Source: Nocardioides mangrovi
GTDB lineage: Bacteria > Actinomycetota > Actinomycetes > Propionibacteriales > Nocardioidaceae
Length of the DNA: 64,000 nt
Reading direction: 5' to 3'
Assembly (NCBI RefSeq): GCF_020073815.1
Contig: NZ_JAIQZJ010000007.1
Coordinates: forward strand, 248,001 to 312,000
Positions 16,790 through 27,151 of the stretch are shown piece by piece. Within the stretch, counting starts at the first letter, position 1, and every line of letters starts with the position of its first letter. Under the pieces are notes generated by a model, which saw nothing but the letters and a program-made list of their open reading frames with translations, made no database searches and was not told the DNA's origin. Position numbers and translations under genes: made by a program.

Positions 16790-17563
16790 GTGGCGCTCCT
16801 CGCCGCCGACATCGGCAACAGCCACACGCTGCTCGGCCTGGTCGTCGACGGCCAGGTCATCGCCGACTGGCGGATCTCCACCGACGAGCGGCACACCGCC
16901 GACGAGTGGGCGGTGCTGCTGCGCGGCCTGCTCGGGCTGGCCGTCGAGGACGTCGACGCGATCGCCGTCTGCGCGACCGTGCCCGCCGTCCTCCACGAGT
17001 GGCGCGAGATGCTCGCCCGCCACTTCGCCGACGTTCCCCACCTCGTCGTCGAGCCGGGCGTGCGCACCGGCCTCCCGGTCCTCATGGACAACCCGCGCGA
17101 GGTCGGCAGCGACCGGATCCTCAACGCGCTCGCCGCGGTCCAGGAGTACGGCGGCCCCGCGATCGTCGTCGACTTCGGCGGCACCGCCACGACATTCGAC
17201 GTGGTCAACGAGAAAGGCCAGTACGTCGGCGGCGCCATTGCCCCCGGAATCGAGGTCTCGCTCGAGGCATTGGGCCGCCGCGGCGCCCAGCTGCGCAAAG
17301 TCGAATTGCTCCGCCCGCGCTCGGTGATCGCGAAGAACACCGTCGAGGCGCTGCAGTCGGGAATGCTTTTCGGCGTCGCCGCCCAGGTGGAGGGAATTGT
17401 CGCCCGGATGATCGCCGAGCTCGGCGTCGACCCGGGCGAGGTCAGTGTCGTCGCCACCGGTTACCTGGCTGGTCTGGTGGTCGACGAGTGCCGCTGTTTC
17501 ACGCATCGGTCGCCGTGGCTCACCCTGCGCGGCCTGGAGCTCGTCTTCGAGCGCAATCGCTGA
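16790..17563 (+). CDS. coaX: Type III pantothenate kinase, with unusual motifs
   Basis: CoaX phosphorylates pantothenate, the first step from pantothenate to CoA. The 257-residue protein has the ASKHA-type motifs: ADIGNSHTLLG at the N-terminus, GSDRILNA, and GGAIAPGIEVS. Two positions deviate. The phosphate loop reads DFGGTATTFD (codons from 17171) where the family has DFGTATTFD, a one-residue insertion. The late ATGGLA motif is ATGYLA. Between about 17160 and 17420 codons such as aaa, att, gga, gca and ttg are frequent although almost absent in neighbouring genes. It may still be active, but this should not be assumed. The start is GTG 16790. Confidence 0.88.
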   Translation: MALLAADIGNSHTLLGLVVDGQVIADWRISTDERHTADEWAVLLRGLLGLAVEDVDAIAVCATVPAVLHEWREMLARHFADVPHLVVEPGVRTGLPVLMDNPREVGSDRILNALAAVQEYGGPAIVVDFGGTATTFDVVNEKGQYVGGAIAPGIEVSLEALGRRGAQLRKVELLRPRSVIAKNTVEALQSGMLFGVAAQVEGIVARMIAELGVDPGEVSVVATGYLAGLVVDECRCFTHRSPWLTLRGLELVFERNR

Positions 17564-17705
17564 GCAGCCGTGCGGACATTTGCCACCTAATTGCCTCGGG
17601 TGGCGATTCCGGGCGACACCCGGTGCGACGTTTTACGGATTCGGATATTGCATGGCAGGATGCGGCAATCCTTTATCCGATATTCACGAACGAGGTAATA
17701 ACGCC

Positions 17706-18035
17706 ATGGCCCAGAAGGTGAACATCGTTCTCGTCGACGACCTCGACGGAAGTGACGCGACGGAGACGGTCTCCTTCGGTCTGGACGGCACCACCTACGA
17801 GATCGACCTGAACGACAAGAACGCCGCCACGCTCCGCGACGTCCTGTCGGGGTACGTCGGGCACGCCCGCAAGGTCGGCGCCGCACCGCGCCGCCGGCGG
17901 GGCGCGGCCGCCGCGGCCACGAACGGTCCCTCCGCCAAGGAGGTGCGCGACTGGGCGCGGGCCAACGGTCACGACGTCCCCGACCGCGGGCGCGTCTCCG
18001 CGGAGGTCCGCGAGGCCTACGAGGCCGCCCACTGA
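17706..18035 (+). CDS. lsr2: Lsr2-type nucleoid protein / xenogeneic silencer
   Basis: Lsr2 is a small H-NS-like protein that bridges DNA and silences AT-rich foreign genes. The 109-residue protein starts MAQKVNIVLVDDLDGS, followed by the dimerisation domain (VSFGLDGTTYEIDL), a basic linker PRRRRGAAA, and the C-terminal DNA-binding domain with VRDWARANGHDVPDRGRVS, where RGR is the minor-groove hook. ATG 17706 has GAGGT nine bases upstream. The 142-base gap before it is more AT-rich than the rest and probably carries the promoter. It lies directly upstream of clpC, the usual actinobacterial order. Confidence 0.95.
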   Translation: MAQKVNIVLVDDLDGSDATETVSFGLDGTTYEIDLNDKNAATLRDVLSGYVGHARKVGAAPRRRRGAAAAATNGPSAKEVRDWARANGHDVPDRGRVSAEVREAYEAAH

Positions 18036-18040
18036 CCGAC

Positions 18041-18091
18041 CCCGGCAGAAACTGATCACCGACCCGGCAGAGAGTTTCTGCCGGGTCGGTG
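18041..18091. terminator. Terminator-like element with two alternative hairpins
   Basis: Just after lsr2, a perfect 15-bp stem (18057-18071 with 18077-18091, five-base loop) is followed by TCATTT. A second perfect 13-bp stem (18041-18053 with 18073-18085) uses the same right arm, so only one can form at a time. The left arms are two near-copies of CCGACCCGGCAGA. It most simply ends the lsr2 transcript. Confidence 0.65.
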
Positions 18092-18106
18092 TCATTTCCG
18101 GCCCGC

Positions 18107-18123
18107 GTTCGCTCTCAGCGGAC
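18107..18123. promoter_or_regulatory. Candidate ClgR operator upstream of clpC
   Basis: GTTCGCTCTCAGCGGAC is an inverted repeat of GTTCGCT with one mismatch. Read on the minus strand it fits the CGCY-N3-RGCG pattern described for the activator ClgR, which controls clp genes in Streptomyces and Corynebacterium. It is centred 35 bases before a possible -10 (TAGGCT, 18150-18155), suitable for activation. Confidence 0.45.
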
Positions 18124-18149
18124 TGTCTGGCCCGCCGATCGGGAACGCG

Positions 18150-18155
18150 TAGGCT
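18150..18155 (+). promoter_or_regulatory. Possible clpC -10 box
   Basis: TAGGCT fits TANNNT, with a poor -35 at the expected distance, as expected for an activator-dependent promoter. The predicted 5' leader to ATG 18208 is about 45 bases. Confidence 0.3.
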
Positions 18156-18207
18156 GTCCGTGGGGTTGGAGTACCCGTAGCCCCATCAAGCTTCAGGAGC
18201 GATGCGC

Positions 18208-20793
<2,586 letters not shown>

Positions 20794-20808
20794 CGCCGAC
20801 TCGGCATT

Positions 20809-21675
20809 TCAGGGCAGGGCGTAGGTGTCCGCACCGGCGTGGACGACGAGCGCGTCCTCGATGAGCGAGGCCAGGCAGCGGATCCGCTGACCCTCCTCCG
20901 ACCACGCGGCGTCGAGGGCGGATCGGTGCACCGGGCCGTCGCTGTCGCGGAGCACCGCGAGCAGCCGACCGCGGCACTGCCGGTCGGTGCCGGCCCAGGT
21001 CTGCACCTTGCGCGGAGGGCCGTCGTACGCCGGGCGCCCGGCGGCGCGCCAGGCGCAGAGGCCGGCGACCGGGCAGGCGCCGCAGCGGGGGTTGGCCGCC
21101 GTGCAGACGAGTGCGCCGAGCTCCATCACCGCGACCGCCCAGGTGGCGGCGGTGGCGTCGTCCTCGGGCAGCACCTCGGTGGCGACCTCGCGCTCGGCCT
21201 TGGTCACCGCGGTCGACGGGAGCTCGACGCCCTGGATCGTCCGGGCGAGGACCCGGCGCACGTTGGTGTCGAGCACGACGTGCCGGCGACCGTAGGCGAA
21301 GCTGGCGATCGCCGCGGCGGTGTAGTCGCCGATGCCGGGCAGCGCCTTCAGCTCGTCGTACGACGACGGCACGGCGCCGTCGTGCTGCTCGACGATCGCC
21401 GTGGCCGCGGCGTGCAGCCGGAGCGCGCGGCGCGGGTAGCCCAGTCGCCCCCAGGCGCGGACCGCCTCGCCGGTCGGCTCCGCCGCGAGGTCGGCGGGGG
21501 TCGGCCAGCGCCGCAGCCACTCCTCGTGGACCGGCAGCACCCGGCCGACCGGCGTCTGCTGGAGCATGAACTCCGAGACCATCACCGACCACGGCGAGGC
21601 CTGCGGCCCGCGCCACGGGAGCTCGCGGGCGTGCTCGTCGTACCACTCGAGGATCGGCTGGTGGAGGTCGCTCAT
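20809..21675 (-). CDS. mutY: A/G-specific adenine DNA glycosylase
   Basis: MutY removes adenine mispaired with 8-oxoguanine. The 288-residue protein has the catalytic Glu in SEFMLQQTPVGRV, the helix-hairpin-helix LPGIGDYTAAAI, the catalytic Asp in VLDTNVRRVLAR, and a 4Fe-4S cluster with four Cys spaced C-x6-C-x2-C-x5-C in CTAANPRCGACPVAGLC. The usual C-terminal NUDIX-like domain is replaced by a short winged segment, as in other actinobacteria. Convergent clpC ends 15 bases away. ATG 21675 diverges from the membrane protein at 21740. Confidence 0.95.
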   Translation of the reverse strand: MSDLHQPILEWYDEHARELPWRGPQASPWSVMVSEFMLQQTPVGRVLPVHEEWLRRWPTPADLAAEPTGEAVRAWGRLGYPRRALRLHAAATAIVEQHDGAVPSSYDELKALPGIGDYTAAAIASFAYGRRHVVLDTNVRRVLARTIQGVELPSTAVTKAEREVATEVLPEDDATAATWAVAVMELGALVCTAANPRCGACPVAGLCAWRAAGRPAYDGPPRKVQTWAGTDRQCRGRLLAVLRDSDGPVHRSALDAAWSEEGQRIRCLASLIEDALVVHAGADTYALP

Positions 21676-21727
21676 CGCACACCCATCCTGCCCGGTGTGG
21701 CACCCACGCCGGACGCCGGATCCTGAC

Positions 21728-21733
21728 TAGCGT
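21728..21733 (+). promoter_or_regulatory. Candidate leaderless -10
   Basis: TAGCGT ends six bases before ATG 21740. The same spacing is seen before the genes at 1355 and 32175. Confidence 0.4.
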
Positions 21734-21739
21734 TGACGT

Positions 21740-22570
21740 ATGCCGCCGATGACCCGTGGACCGCTGCCTGCGCGGGTCTACTGGCTGCGCCGGATCATGG
21801 TGCTCGGCACCGCCCTCGCGCTGGTCGTCGCGATCGCGCACCTGCTCGGCAACGGCAGCGACGCCTCCGACGGCACCGCCGAGCAGAGCGCCGCGGAGAC
21901 CACGCCGACGACCTCGGTCGACCCGGGTGCGGACCTCTCCACCTCGACGACCCCGAAGACCGGGAAGAAGCGGGACCGGCCAGGCAAGGGCGCCACCACC
22001 AGCGAGGCGCCGGTGCTCGCGGAGCCGCAGGGCGAGTGCTCGGCGTCCGACCTCGCGGTCGCGCCCAAGGTCGAGAACGCCGTCGCCGGCCGGGACGTGA
22101 TGATCGTGCTGCAGCTGCGCACCATGCAGTCGCCGGCCTGCACCTTCGCGGTCTCCTCCCACACCCTCACCGTCAACATCACCTCGGGCCAGGACGACAT
22201 CTGGTCGAGCCTGGACTGCCCGCGCGCGATCCCGAAGCGTCAGGTGGTCGTCCGCGACAACGTCACCACCAAGGTCGGTGTGGTCTGGAGCCAGGCGAAG
22301 CGCTCGGGCGACCGGTGCGTCATCGACACCGACTGGGCGATGCCGGGCTGGTACCACGCCACCGCCGCCGCCCTGGCCGGCGAGCCCGCGGACACCCAGT
22401 TCGAGCTCACGACCCCGGTCGCGGGCACGATCACGAGGACCGCGACGCCGACCGAGTCGCCGAGCAGCACGCCCACCAAGAAGCCCAGCAAGTCGCCCAG
22501 CAAGTCCCCGAGCAAGAAGCCGAGCAAGTCCCCGAGCAAGTCCCCGTCGGGCGCGGTCGAGCCCGACTAG
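21740..22570 (+). CDS. Membrane-anchored protein with SPSK repeats, unknown function
   Basis: A 276-residue protein with one N-terminal membrane segment (about residues 19-37), a Thr/Ser/Pro-rich spacer to about 95, and a folded extracytoplasmic domain with four Cys in two pairs (CSASDLAV and SPACTFAV; DCPRAIP and DRCVIDTD) that could form disulfides. The last 35 residues are a low-complexity tail of repeated S-K-S-P and K-K-P-S units, encoded by an imperfect 12-base repeat. The tail may sit in the cell wall. I do not recognise the family. It converges on disA with a four-base overlap. Confidence 0.7.
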   Translation: MPPMTRGPLPARVYWLRRIMVLGTALALVVAIAHLLGNGSDASDGTAEQSAAETTPTTSVDPGADLSTSTTPKTGKKRDRPGKGATTSEAPVLAEPQGECSASDLAVAPKVENAVAGRDVMIVLQLRTMQSPACTFAVSSHTLTVNITSGQDDIWSSLDCPRAIPKRQVVVRDNVTTKVGVVWSQAKRSGDRCVIDTDWAMPGWYHATAAALAGEPADTQFELTTPVAGTITRTATPTESPSSTPTKKPSKSPSKSPSKKPSKSPSKSPSGAVEPD

Positions 22571-23649
22571 ACGTAGCGCTCGAGGATCGTCGACTCGGCG
22601 AGGCGGGAGAGGCCCTCGCGGACGCTGCGGGCCCGGAGCTCGCCGACGCCCTCGACGGCCTGGAGGTCGTCGACGCCGGCAGAGAGCAGCTTCTGGAGCG
22701 TGCCGAAGTGGTCGACGAGCCGGTCGACGACGGTGCTCGGGAGGCGCGGCACCTTGGCCAGCAGCCGGTAGCCGCGCGGCGCGACGGCCCCGTCGAGGTG
22801 CTCGCCGGTGCCGAGGCCGAGCGCGCGGGCGGCGGCGGCAGGGTCGACGAGCTCGGTCGGGGAGAGCGTCTCCAGCCGGTGGAGCACCGCCTCGGGGCTC
22901 TTCGACCGGCGGCCGACGGGCAGGTAGTCGCGGATCACCAGCTCGCGCTCGGTGTCGACGCCGGTGATCAGCTCCTCCAGCTGGAGCGAGAGCAGCCGGC
23001 CGTCGGTGCCGAGCTCGAGCACGTAGTCCTCGATCTCGCTGGCGATCCGGGTCACCATCTCGAGCCGCTGCGCCACGACCGCGACGTCGCGGACGGTCAC
23101 GAGGTCCTCGATCTCCAGCGCCGACAGGGTGCTGGACACCTCGTCGAGGCGGAGCTTGTAGCGCTCGAGGGTCGCCAGCGCCTGGTTGGCGCGGGACAGG
23201 ATCTGGCCGGAGTCCTCCAGCACGTGCCGGGTCTCCCCGACGTACGCCGCGATGATCTGCATCGACTGGGACACCGAGATCACCGGGAAGCCGGTCTGCC
23301 GGGCGACCCGGTCGGCGGTGCGGTGGCGGGTGCCGGTCTCCTCCGACGGGATCGTGTGGTCGGGCATCAGGTGCACGGCCGCCCGCTGGATGCGGGTCAC
23401 GTCGCGGTCGATGATGATCGCGCCGTCCATCTTGGCCAGCTCGCGCAGACCGGTGGAGGTGAACGGGACGTCGAGGGTGAAGCCGCCCGTCGAGATCGAC
23501 TCAACGACCTTGTCGTGGCCGAGCACGATCAGGGCGCCGGTGCGGCCGCGCAGGATGCGCTCGAGGCCGTCCCGCAGGGGCGTGCCCGGTGCGATCGAGG
23601 CGAGGGTGGCGCGGAGGCGCAGCTGCTCGTCCGAGCGGTCGGTGGGCAC
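22567..23649 (-). CDS. disA: DNA integrity scanning protein / diadenylate cyclase
   Basis: DisA makes c-di-AMP from two ATP and slows down at branched DNA. The 360-residue protein starts with the DAC domain carrying both catalytic motifs, MDGAIIID (about residues 74-81) and GTRHRTADR (about 106-114). A helical linker follows (about 150-280), then a C-terminal RuvA-like helix-hairpin-helix domain (LQAVEGVGELRARSVREGL). GTG 23649 is the start. In many actinobacteria disA lies next to radA; here an agmatine cassette on the other strand separates them. Confidence 0.96.
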   Translation of the reverse strand: MPTDRSDEQLRLRATLASIAPGTPLRDGLERILRGRTGALIVLGHDKVVESISTGGFTLDVPFTSTGLRELAKMDGAIIIDRDVTRIQRAAVHLMPDHTIPSEETGTRHRTADRVARQTGFPVISVSQSMQIIAAYVGETRHVLEDSGQILSRANQALATLERYKLRLDEVSSTLSALEIEDLVTVRDVAVVAQRLEMVTRIASEIEDYVLELGTDGRLLSLQLEELITGVDTERELVIRDYLPVGRRSKSPEAVLHRLETLSPTELVDPAAAARALGLGTGEHLDGAVAPRGYRLLAKVPRLPSTVVDRLVDHFGTLQKLLSAGVDDLQAVEGVGELRARSVREGLSRLAESTILERYV

Positions 23650-23761
23650 GGCGGCAGTCTAGGGCGGGCCGGACCGGCGCGTGGCTTCCGGGAGGTCACA
23701 GATCGCTCACGGAGTCGCAGGGCTTCCGCCCGAGCCGTCGTCCGGCTATCTTGAGCACGAG

Positions 23762-23778
23762 TTTGAACGGCGTTCAAA
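23762..23778. promoter_or_regulatory. TetR-type operator palindrome
   Basis: TTTGAAC-ggc-GTTCAAA is a perfect inverted repeat ending 13 bases before the TetR start at 23792. It is the most AT-rich spot in the disA-tetR gap and is the natural autoregulatory site. Confidence 0.6.
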
Positions 23779-23791
23779 GATCGGGGGTCCG

Positions 23792-24388
23792 ATGGCCAGG
23801 CGACAGGACCGGCGCGCGGAGATCGCGCGCGCCGCGATCGCGCCGCTGAGCAGCCAGGGGGTCCACCACGTCCGGCTCGCCGACCTCGGGGCCAGCCTGG
23901 GCATGACCGGCGCCCACCTCCTCTACTACTTCGAGTCCAAGAACGACCTCTTCCTCGCCGCGCTGCGCACCGTCGAGCAGGACCTCCGCGACCGGGTGCT
24001 CGAGCGGTTCGCGACCATCGACTCCGCCCGCGACCGCTGGCAGTGGCTGGTCGAGACCGGTGCGCCGACCGGCCTGGACGACAGCGGCCTGCTGATGTGG
24101 CTCGAGGCCTGGGCCGGGGCGGTGCACGACGACGACGTGCTCGCCCTGATCACCGAGCTCGAGAGCGCGTGGCAGGGACTGCTCCGCGACACCCTCGGGT
24201 ACGCCGTGGCGCGCGGCGAGCTGCCGCCCGGCATCGACGTGGACCCGATCGTCGAGGGCGTCTCCGCCCTGCTCGACGGGCTCACGCTGCGGGTGGTCGT
24301 CGGCTACCGCCCGCTCGACCGGGCTGCGGCGCTCGCGATCGTCGACCGGTTCGTCGCGCCGCTGCTGCCGTGGAAGGAGCCCGCATGA
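23792..24388 (+). CDS. TetR-family transcriptional regulator of the agmatine cassette
   Basis: A 198-residue regulator with an N-terminal HTH (RAAIAPLSSQGVHHVRLADLG, then LGMTGAHLLYYFESKNDLFLAAL, about residues 10-55) and an all-helical ligand domain with LLMWLEAWAGAV and a C-terminal TetR_C-like end. ATG 23792 has GGGGGT five bases upstream. It overlaps the agmatine deiminase gene by ATGA, so it likely controls this operon and itself through the palindrome just upstream. The ligand is plausibly agmatine or a related amine, which is an inference from position only. Confidence 0.88.
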   Translation: MARRQDRRAEIARAAIAPLSSQGVHHVRLADLGASLGMTGAHLLYYFESKNDLFLAALRTVEQDLRDRVLERFATIDSARDRWQWLVETGAPTGLDDSGLLMWLEAWAGAVHDDDVLALITELESAWQGLLRDTLGYAVARGELPPGIDVDPIVEGVSALLDGLTLRVVVGYRPLDRAAALAIVDRFVAPLLPWKEPA

Positions 24389-25428
24389 CCACCTGGCGGA
24401 TGCCCGCCGAGACCGAGCGGCACGAGCGCGCGTGGATGGCCTGGCCGTCCGCGGCGTACACGCTCGGGGAGACCGCGGCCGACGCCGACGAGGCCTGGAC
24501 GGCCTGGGCCGCGGTCGCCAACGCGATCGCCGATCACGAGCAGCTCTCGATGGTGGTCACCCCGGAGGGGGCGGCCGAGGCCCGGCGCCGGCTGTCCGGC
24601 GCCATCGAGCTGCACGAGGCGCCCCTCGACGACGCGTGGTACCGCGACATCGGCCCCACCTTCGTCGTCGACGACGCGGGCCGGCTCGGTGCCGTGAGCT
24701 GGATCTTCAACGGCTGGGGTCAGCAGCAGTGGGCGAGCTGGGAGCACGACGCCCGGGCGAGCGACGTGGCCACGGCCGCGAGTGGCGCGGTCCGGATCGA
24801 CTCCCCGATGGTCAACGAGGGCGGCGGCATCCACACCGACGGCCGGGGCACCTTCCTGGTCACCGAGACCGTCCAGCTCGACCCGGGCCGCAACCCCGGC
24901 TGGAGCAAGGGCGACGTCGAGGCCGAGCTCGCCCGCACGGTCGGCGCCCGCACGGTCGTCTGGCTGCCGCGCGGCCTGCACCGCGACGCCCAGACCTACG
25001 GCACCCGCGGCCACGTCGACATCGTCGCGACCTTCACCGAGCCCGGGAAGGTGCTGGTCCACCACCAGCGCGATGCCGCCCACCCCGACCACGAGGTCAG
25101 CCGCGAGGTCGCCGACCTGCTCGCCGGGAGCACCGACGCCGACGGCCGCGCCCTCGAGGTCACCCTGCTCCCCGCGCCGACGACCCTCACCGACGACGAG
25201 GGCTTCGTCGACTACAGCTACGTCAACCACTTCGTGCTCAACGGCGCCGTGGTCGCCTGCTCCTTCGCCGATCCCGTCGACGCGGAGGCCGCCGAGATCC
25301 TCGCCGCGGTCTACCCCGGCCGCGCCGTCATCACCGCCGACGCCCGCGCGCTCTTCGCCCGTGGGGGCGGCATCCACTGCATCACCCAGCAGCAGCCCGC
25401 CATCCCCGCCACAGGAGGTACGCCGTGA
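24385..25428 (+). CDS. Agmatine deiminase
   Basis: This enzyme hydrolyses agmatine to N-carbamoylputrescine and ammonia. The 347-residue protein belongs to the peptidyl-arginine-deiminase fold: WMAWPS near the N-terminus, DDAWYRDIGPTFVV, NEGGGIHTDG, the catalytic His region TRGHVDIVATF, and the catalytic Cys in GGGIHCITQQQP about 15 residues from the end. GGAAGGAG precedes ATG 24385. It overlaps TetR and the next gene by four bases each. The neighbour encodes the next enzyme, which strengthens the call. Confidence 0.93.
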   Translation: MTTWRMPAETERHERAWMAWPSAAYTLGETAADADEAWTAWAAVANAIADHEQLSMVVTPEGAAEARRRLSGAIELHEAPLDDAWYRDIGPTFVVDDAGRLGAVSWIFNGWGQQQWASWEHDARASDVATAASGAVRIDSPMVNEGGGIHTDGRGTFLVTETVQLDPGRNPGWSKGDVEAELARTVGARTVVWLPRGLHRDAQTYGTRGHVDIVATFTEPGKVLVHHQRDAAHPDHEVSREVADLLAGSTDADGRALEVTLLPAPTTLTDDEGFVDYSYVNHFVLNGAVVACSFADPVDAEAAEILAAVYPGRAVITADARALFARGGGIHCITQQQPAIPATGGTP

Positions 25429-26375
25429 GGACGATCGTCGCGGCCCCGCAGCCGTCGCTCGCCCGCGTCACCGACACGGACCGCCCGCCGCTGACCGTCG
25501 GGCTCGTCCAGACCCGCTGGCACGAGGACCCCGACGAGCACGCCGCCGTGCTCGAGGACGGCATCGCCTCGGCCGCCGCCGCGGGCGCCGAGATCGTCTT
25601 CCTCCCCGAGCTCACGCTGCTGCGCTACCCGGCCGACACCCCTGGCCACGCCCGGCCGTCGGGGACGCCGAGCGATCTCGCCGAGCCGCTCGACGGCGGT
25701 CCGACGTACACCTTCGCGGCGCGGGCCGCGGCGGCCCACGGCGTGATCGTGCACGCGTCGCTCTACGAGCGGGCCGACGCCGAGGACGGGCTGGGCCTCA
25801 ACACCGCGATCCTGGTCGGACCCGACGGGGGCCTGCTCGCGCGCACGCGCAAGCTGCACATCCCGGTGACCGCCGGCTACTACGAGGACACCTACTTCCG
25901 CCCCGGGCCGGCCGTCGACCCCTACCCGGTGACCGAGCTGCCGCTCGCGGCCGCGCCACGGGTCGGGCTGCCGACCTGCTGGGACGAGTGGTTCCCCGAG
26001 GTCGCGCGCGCCTACTCCCTCGGCGGCGCCGAGCTGCTGGCCTACCCGACCGCGATCGGCTCCGAGCCCGACCACCCCGACTTCGACACCGAGCCCCTGT
26101 GGCGGCAGGTGATCGTCGCCCACGGCATCGCCAACGGGCTGTTCATGGTCGTCCCCAACCGGTGGGGCGGCGAGGGGCTGATCAGCTTCTACGGCTCGTC
26201 GTTCGTCAGCGACCCCTACGGCCGGGTGCTCGTCCAGGCGCCCCGCGACGGGGACGCGGCCCTGGTCGCCACCCTCGACCTCGCCCAGCGGCGCGACTGG
26301 CTCGACCTCTTCCCGTTCCTCGCCACCCGTCGACCCGACACCTATGCCGCCCTGACCGAGAGGATGGCCCCGTGA
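25425..26375 (+). CDS. N-carbamoylputrescine amidase (nitrilase family)
   Basis: The likely reaction is N-carbamoylputrescine to putrescine, CO2 and ammonia, completing agmatine conversion. The 316-residue protein has the nitrilase triad: Glu in FLPELTLLRYP, Lys in ARTRKLHIP, and Cys in LPTCWDEWFPE. The Glu is about residue 66 and the Cys about 186. GTG 25425 is chosen for the strong AGGAGGT five bases upstream; it overlaps the deiminase stop. The N-terminus carries about 25 extra residues before the fold. Substrate assignment depends on the deiminase neighbour. Confidence 0.87.
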   Translation: MRTIVAAPQPSLARVTDTDRPPLTVGLVQTRWHEDPDEHAAVLEDGIASAAAAGAEIVFLPELTLLRYPADTPGHARPSGTPSDLAEPLDGGPTYTFAARAAAAHGVIVHASLYERADAEDGLGLNTAILVGPDGGLLARTRKLHIPVTAGYYEDTYFRPGPAVDPYPVTELPLAAAPRVGLPTCWDEWFPEVARAYSLGGAELLAYPTAIGSEPDHPDFDTEPLWRQVIVAHGIANGLFMVVPNRWGGEGLISFYGSSFVSDPYGRVLVQAPRDGDAALVATLDLAQRRDWLDLFPFLATRRPDTYAALTERMAP

Positions 26376-27151
26376 GCACCCCCATCGCGCCGTACGCCCT
26401 GGTCCGCCCGCCCGCCGCCACCCTCCAGGACGGCATCGTCACCTTCCTCGAGCGGCAGGTGCTCGATCTCGACCTGGCCCAGCGCCAGTGGGCGGCGTAC
26501 GTCGCCGCGCTCGAGGCCCACGGCTGGCCGACGGTGCACGTCGAGCTGGCCGACGACCTGCCCGACTCGGTCTTCGTCGAGGACACCGTCGTGATGTTCG
26601 GCGACCTCGCGGTGATCACCAACCCGGCCAAGCCGAGCCGCAGCCCGGAGATCGTCGCCACCGAGCGCACCGTCCGCGGGCTCGGCATCGAGACCGTCGC
26701 GCTGACCGCCGGCACCCTCGACGGCGGCGACGTCCTCAAGGTCGGCACCCAGGTGTACGTCGGGGTCACCGGCACCACCGAGGTCGCCGCGATCGACGAG
26801 CTGCGCGAGATCCTCGCGCCCCGCGGCTGGACGGTCACCGCCGTCCCGGTGACCAAGGCGCTCCACCTCAAGAGCGCGGTGACCGCGCTGCCGGACGGCA
26901 CGGTCATCGGCTACGGCCCGGCCGTCGACGACCCGTCGGTCTTCGACGCCTACCTGGAGATGCCCGAGGAGCCGGGCGCCCACGTCGTCGTCCTCGACGA
27001 CACCACGGTGCTGATGAGCTCGGCCGCGCCCCGGTCGGCGCAGATCTTCCGCGACCGCGGCCTCGAGGTCGTCGCCGTCGACATCAGCGAGTTCGAGAAG
27101 CTCGAGGGCTGCGTGACCTGCCTGTCCGTGCGGGTGCGCGGAGCTCAGTAG
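26372..27151 (+). CDS. Dimethylargininase (DDAH) family hydrolase
   Basis: DDAH hydrolyses methylated arginines to citrulline and methylamines; some relatives act on arginine-like compounds. The 259-residue protein shows DSVFVEDTVVMFGDLAVI, the TLDGGDVL loop, the catalytic His in ALHLKSAVTALP and the catalytic Cys in EGCVTCLSV ten residues from the end. GTG 26372 overlaps the amidase stop. Its presence with agmatine enzymes makes a guanidino-compound catabolic operon that would yield putrescine, citrulline and ammonia. The 3' end overlaps radA by seven bases, tail to tail. Confidence 0.88.
   Translation: MSTPIAPYALVRPPAATLQDGIVTFLERQVLDLDLAQRQWAAYVAALEAHGWPTVHVELADDLPDSVFVEDTVVMFGDLAVITNPAKPSRSPEIVATERTVRGLGIETVALTAGTLDGGDVLKVGTQVYVGVTGTTEVAAIDELREILAPRGWTVTAVPVTKALHLKSAVTALPDGTVIGYGPAVDDPSVFDAYLEMPEEPGAHVVVLDDTTVLMSSAAPRSAQIFRDRGLEVVAVDISEFEKLEGCVTCLSVRVRGAQ

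Noticed and set aside
22471..22560. CRISPR or tandem-repeat array
   Set aside because: The short repeats are in-frame coding repeats of a low-complexity protein tail, with no spacers.
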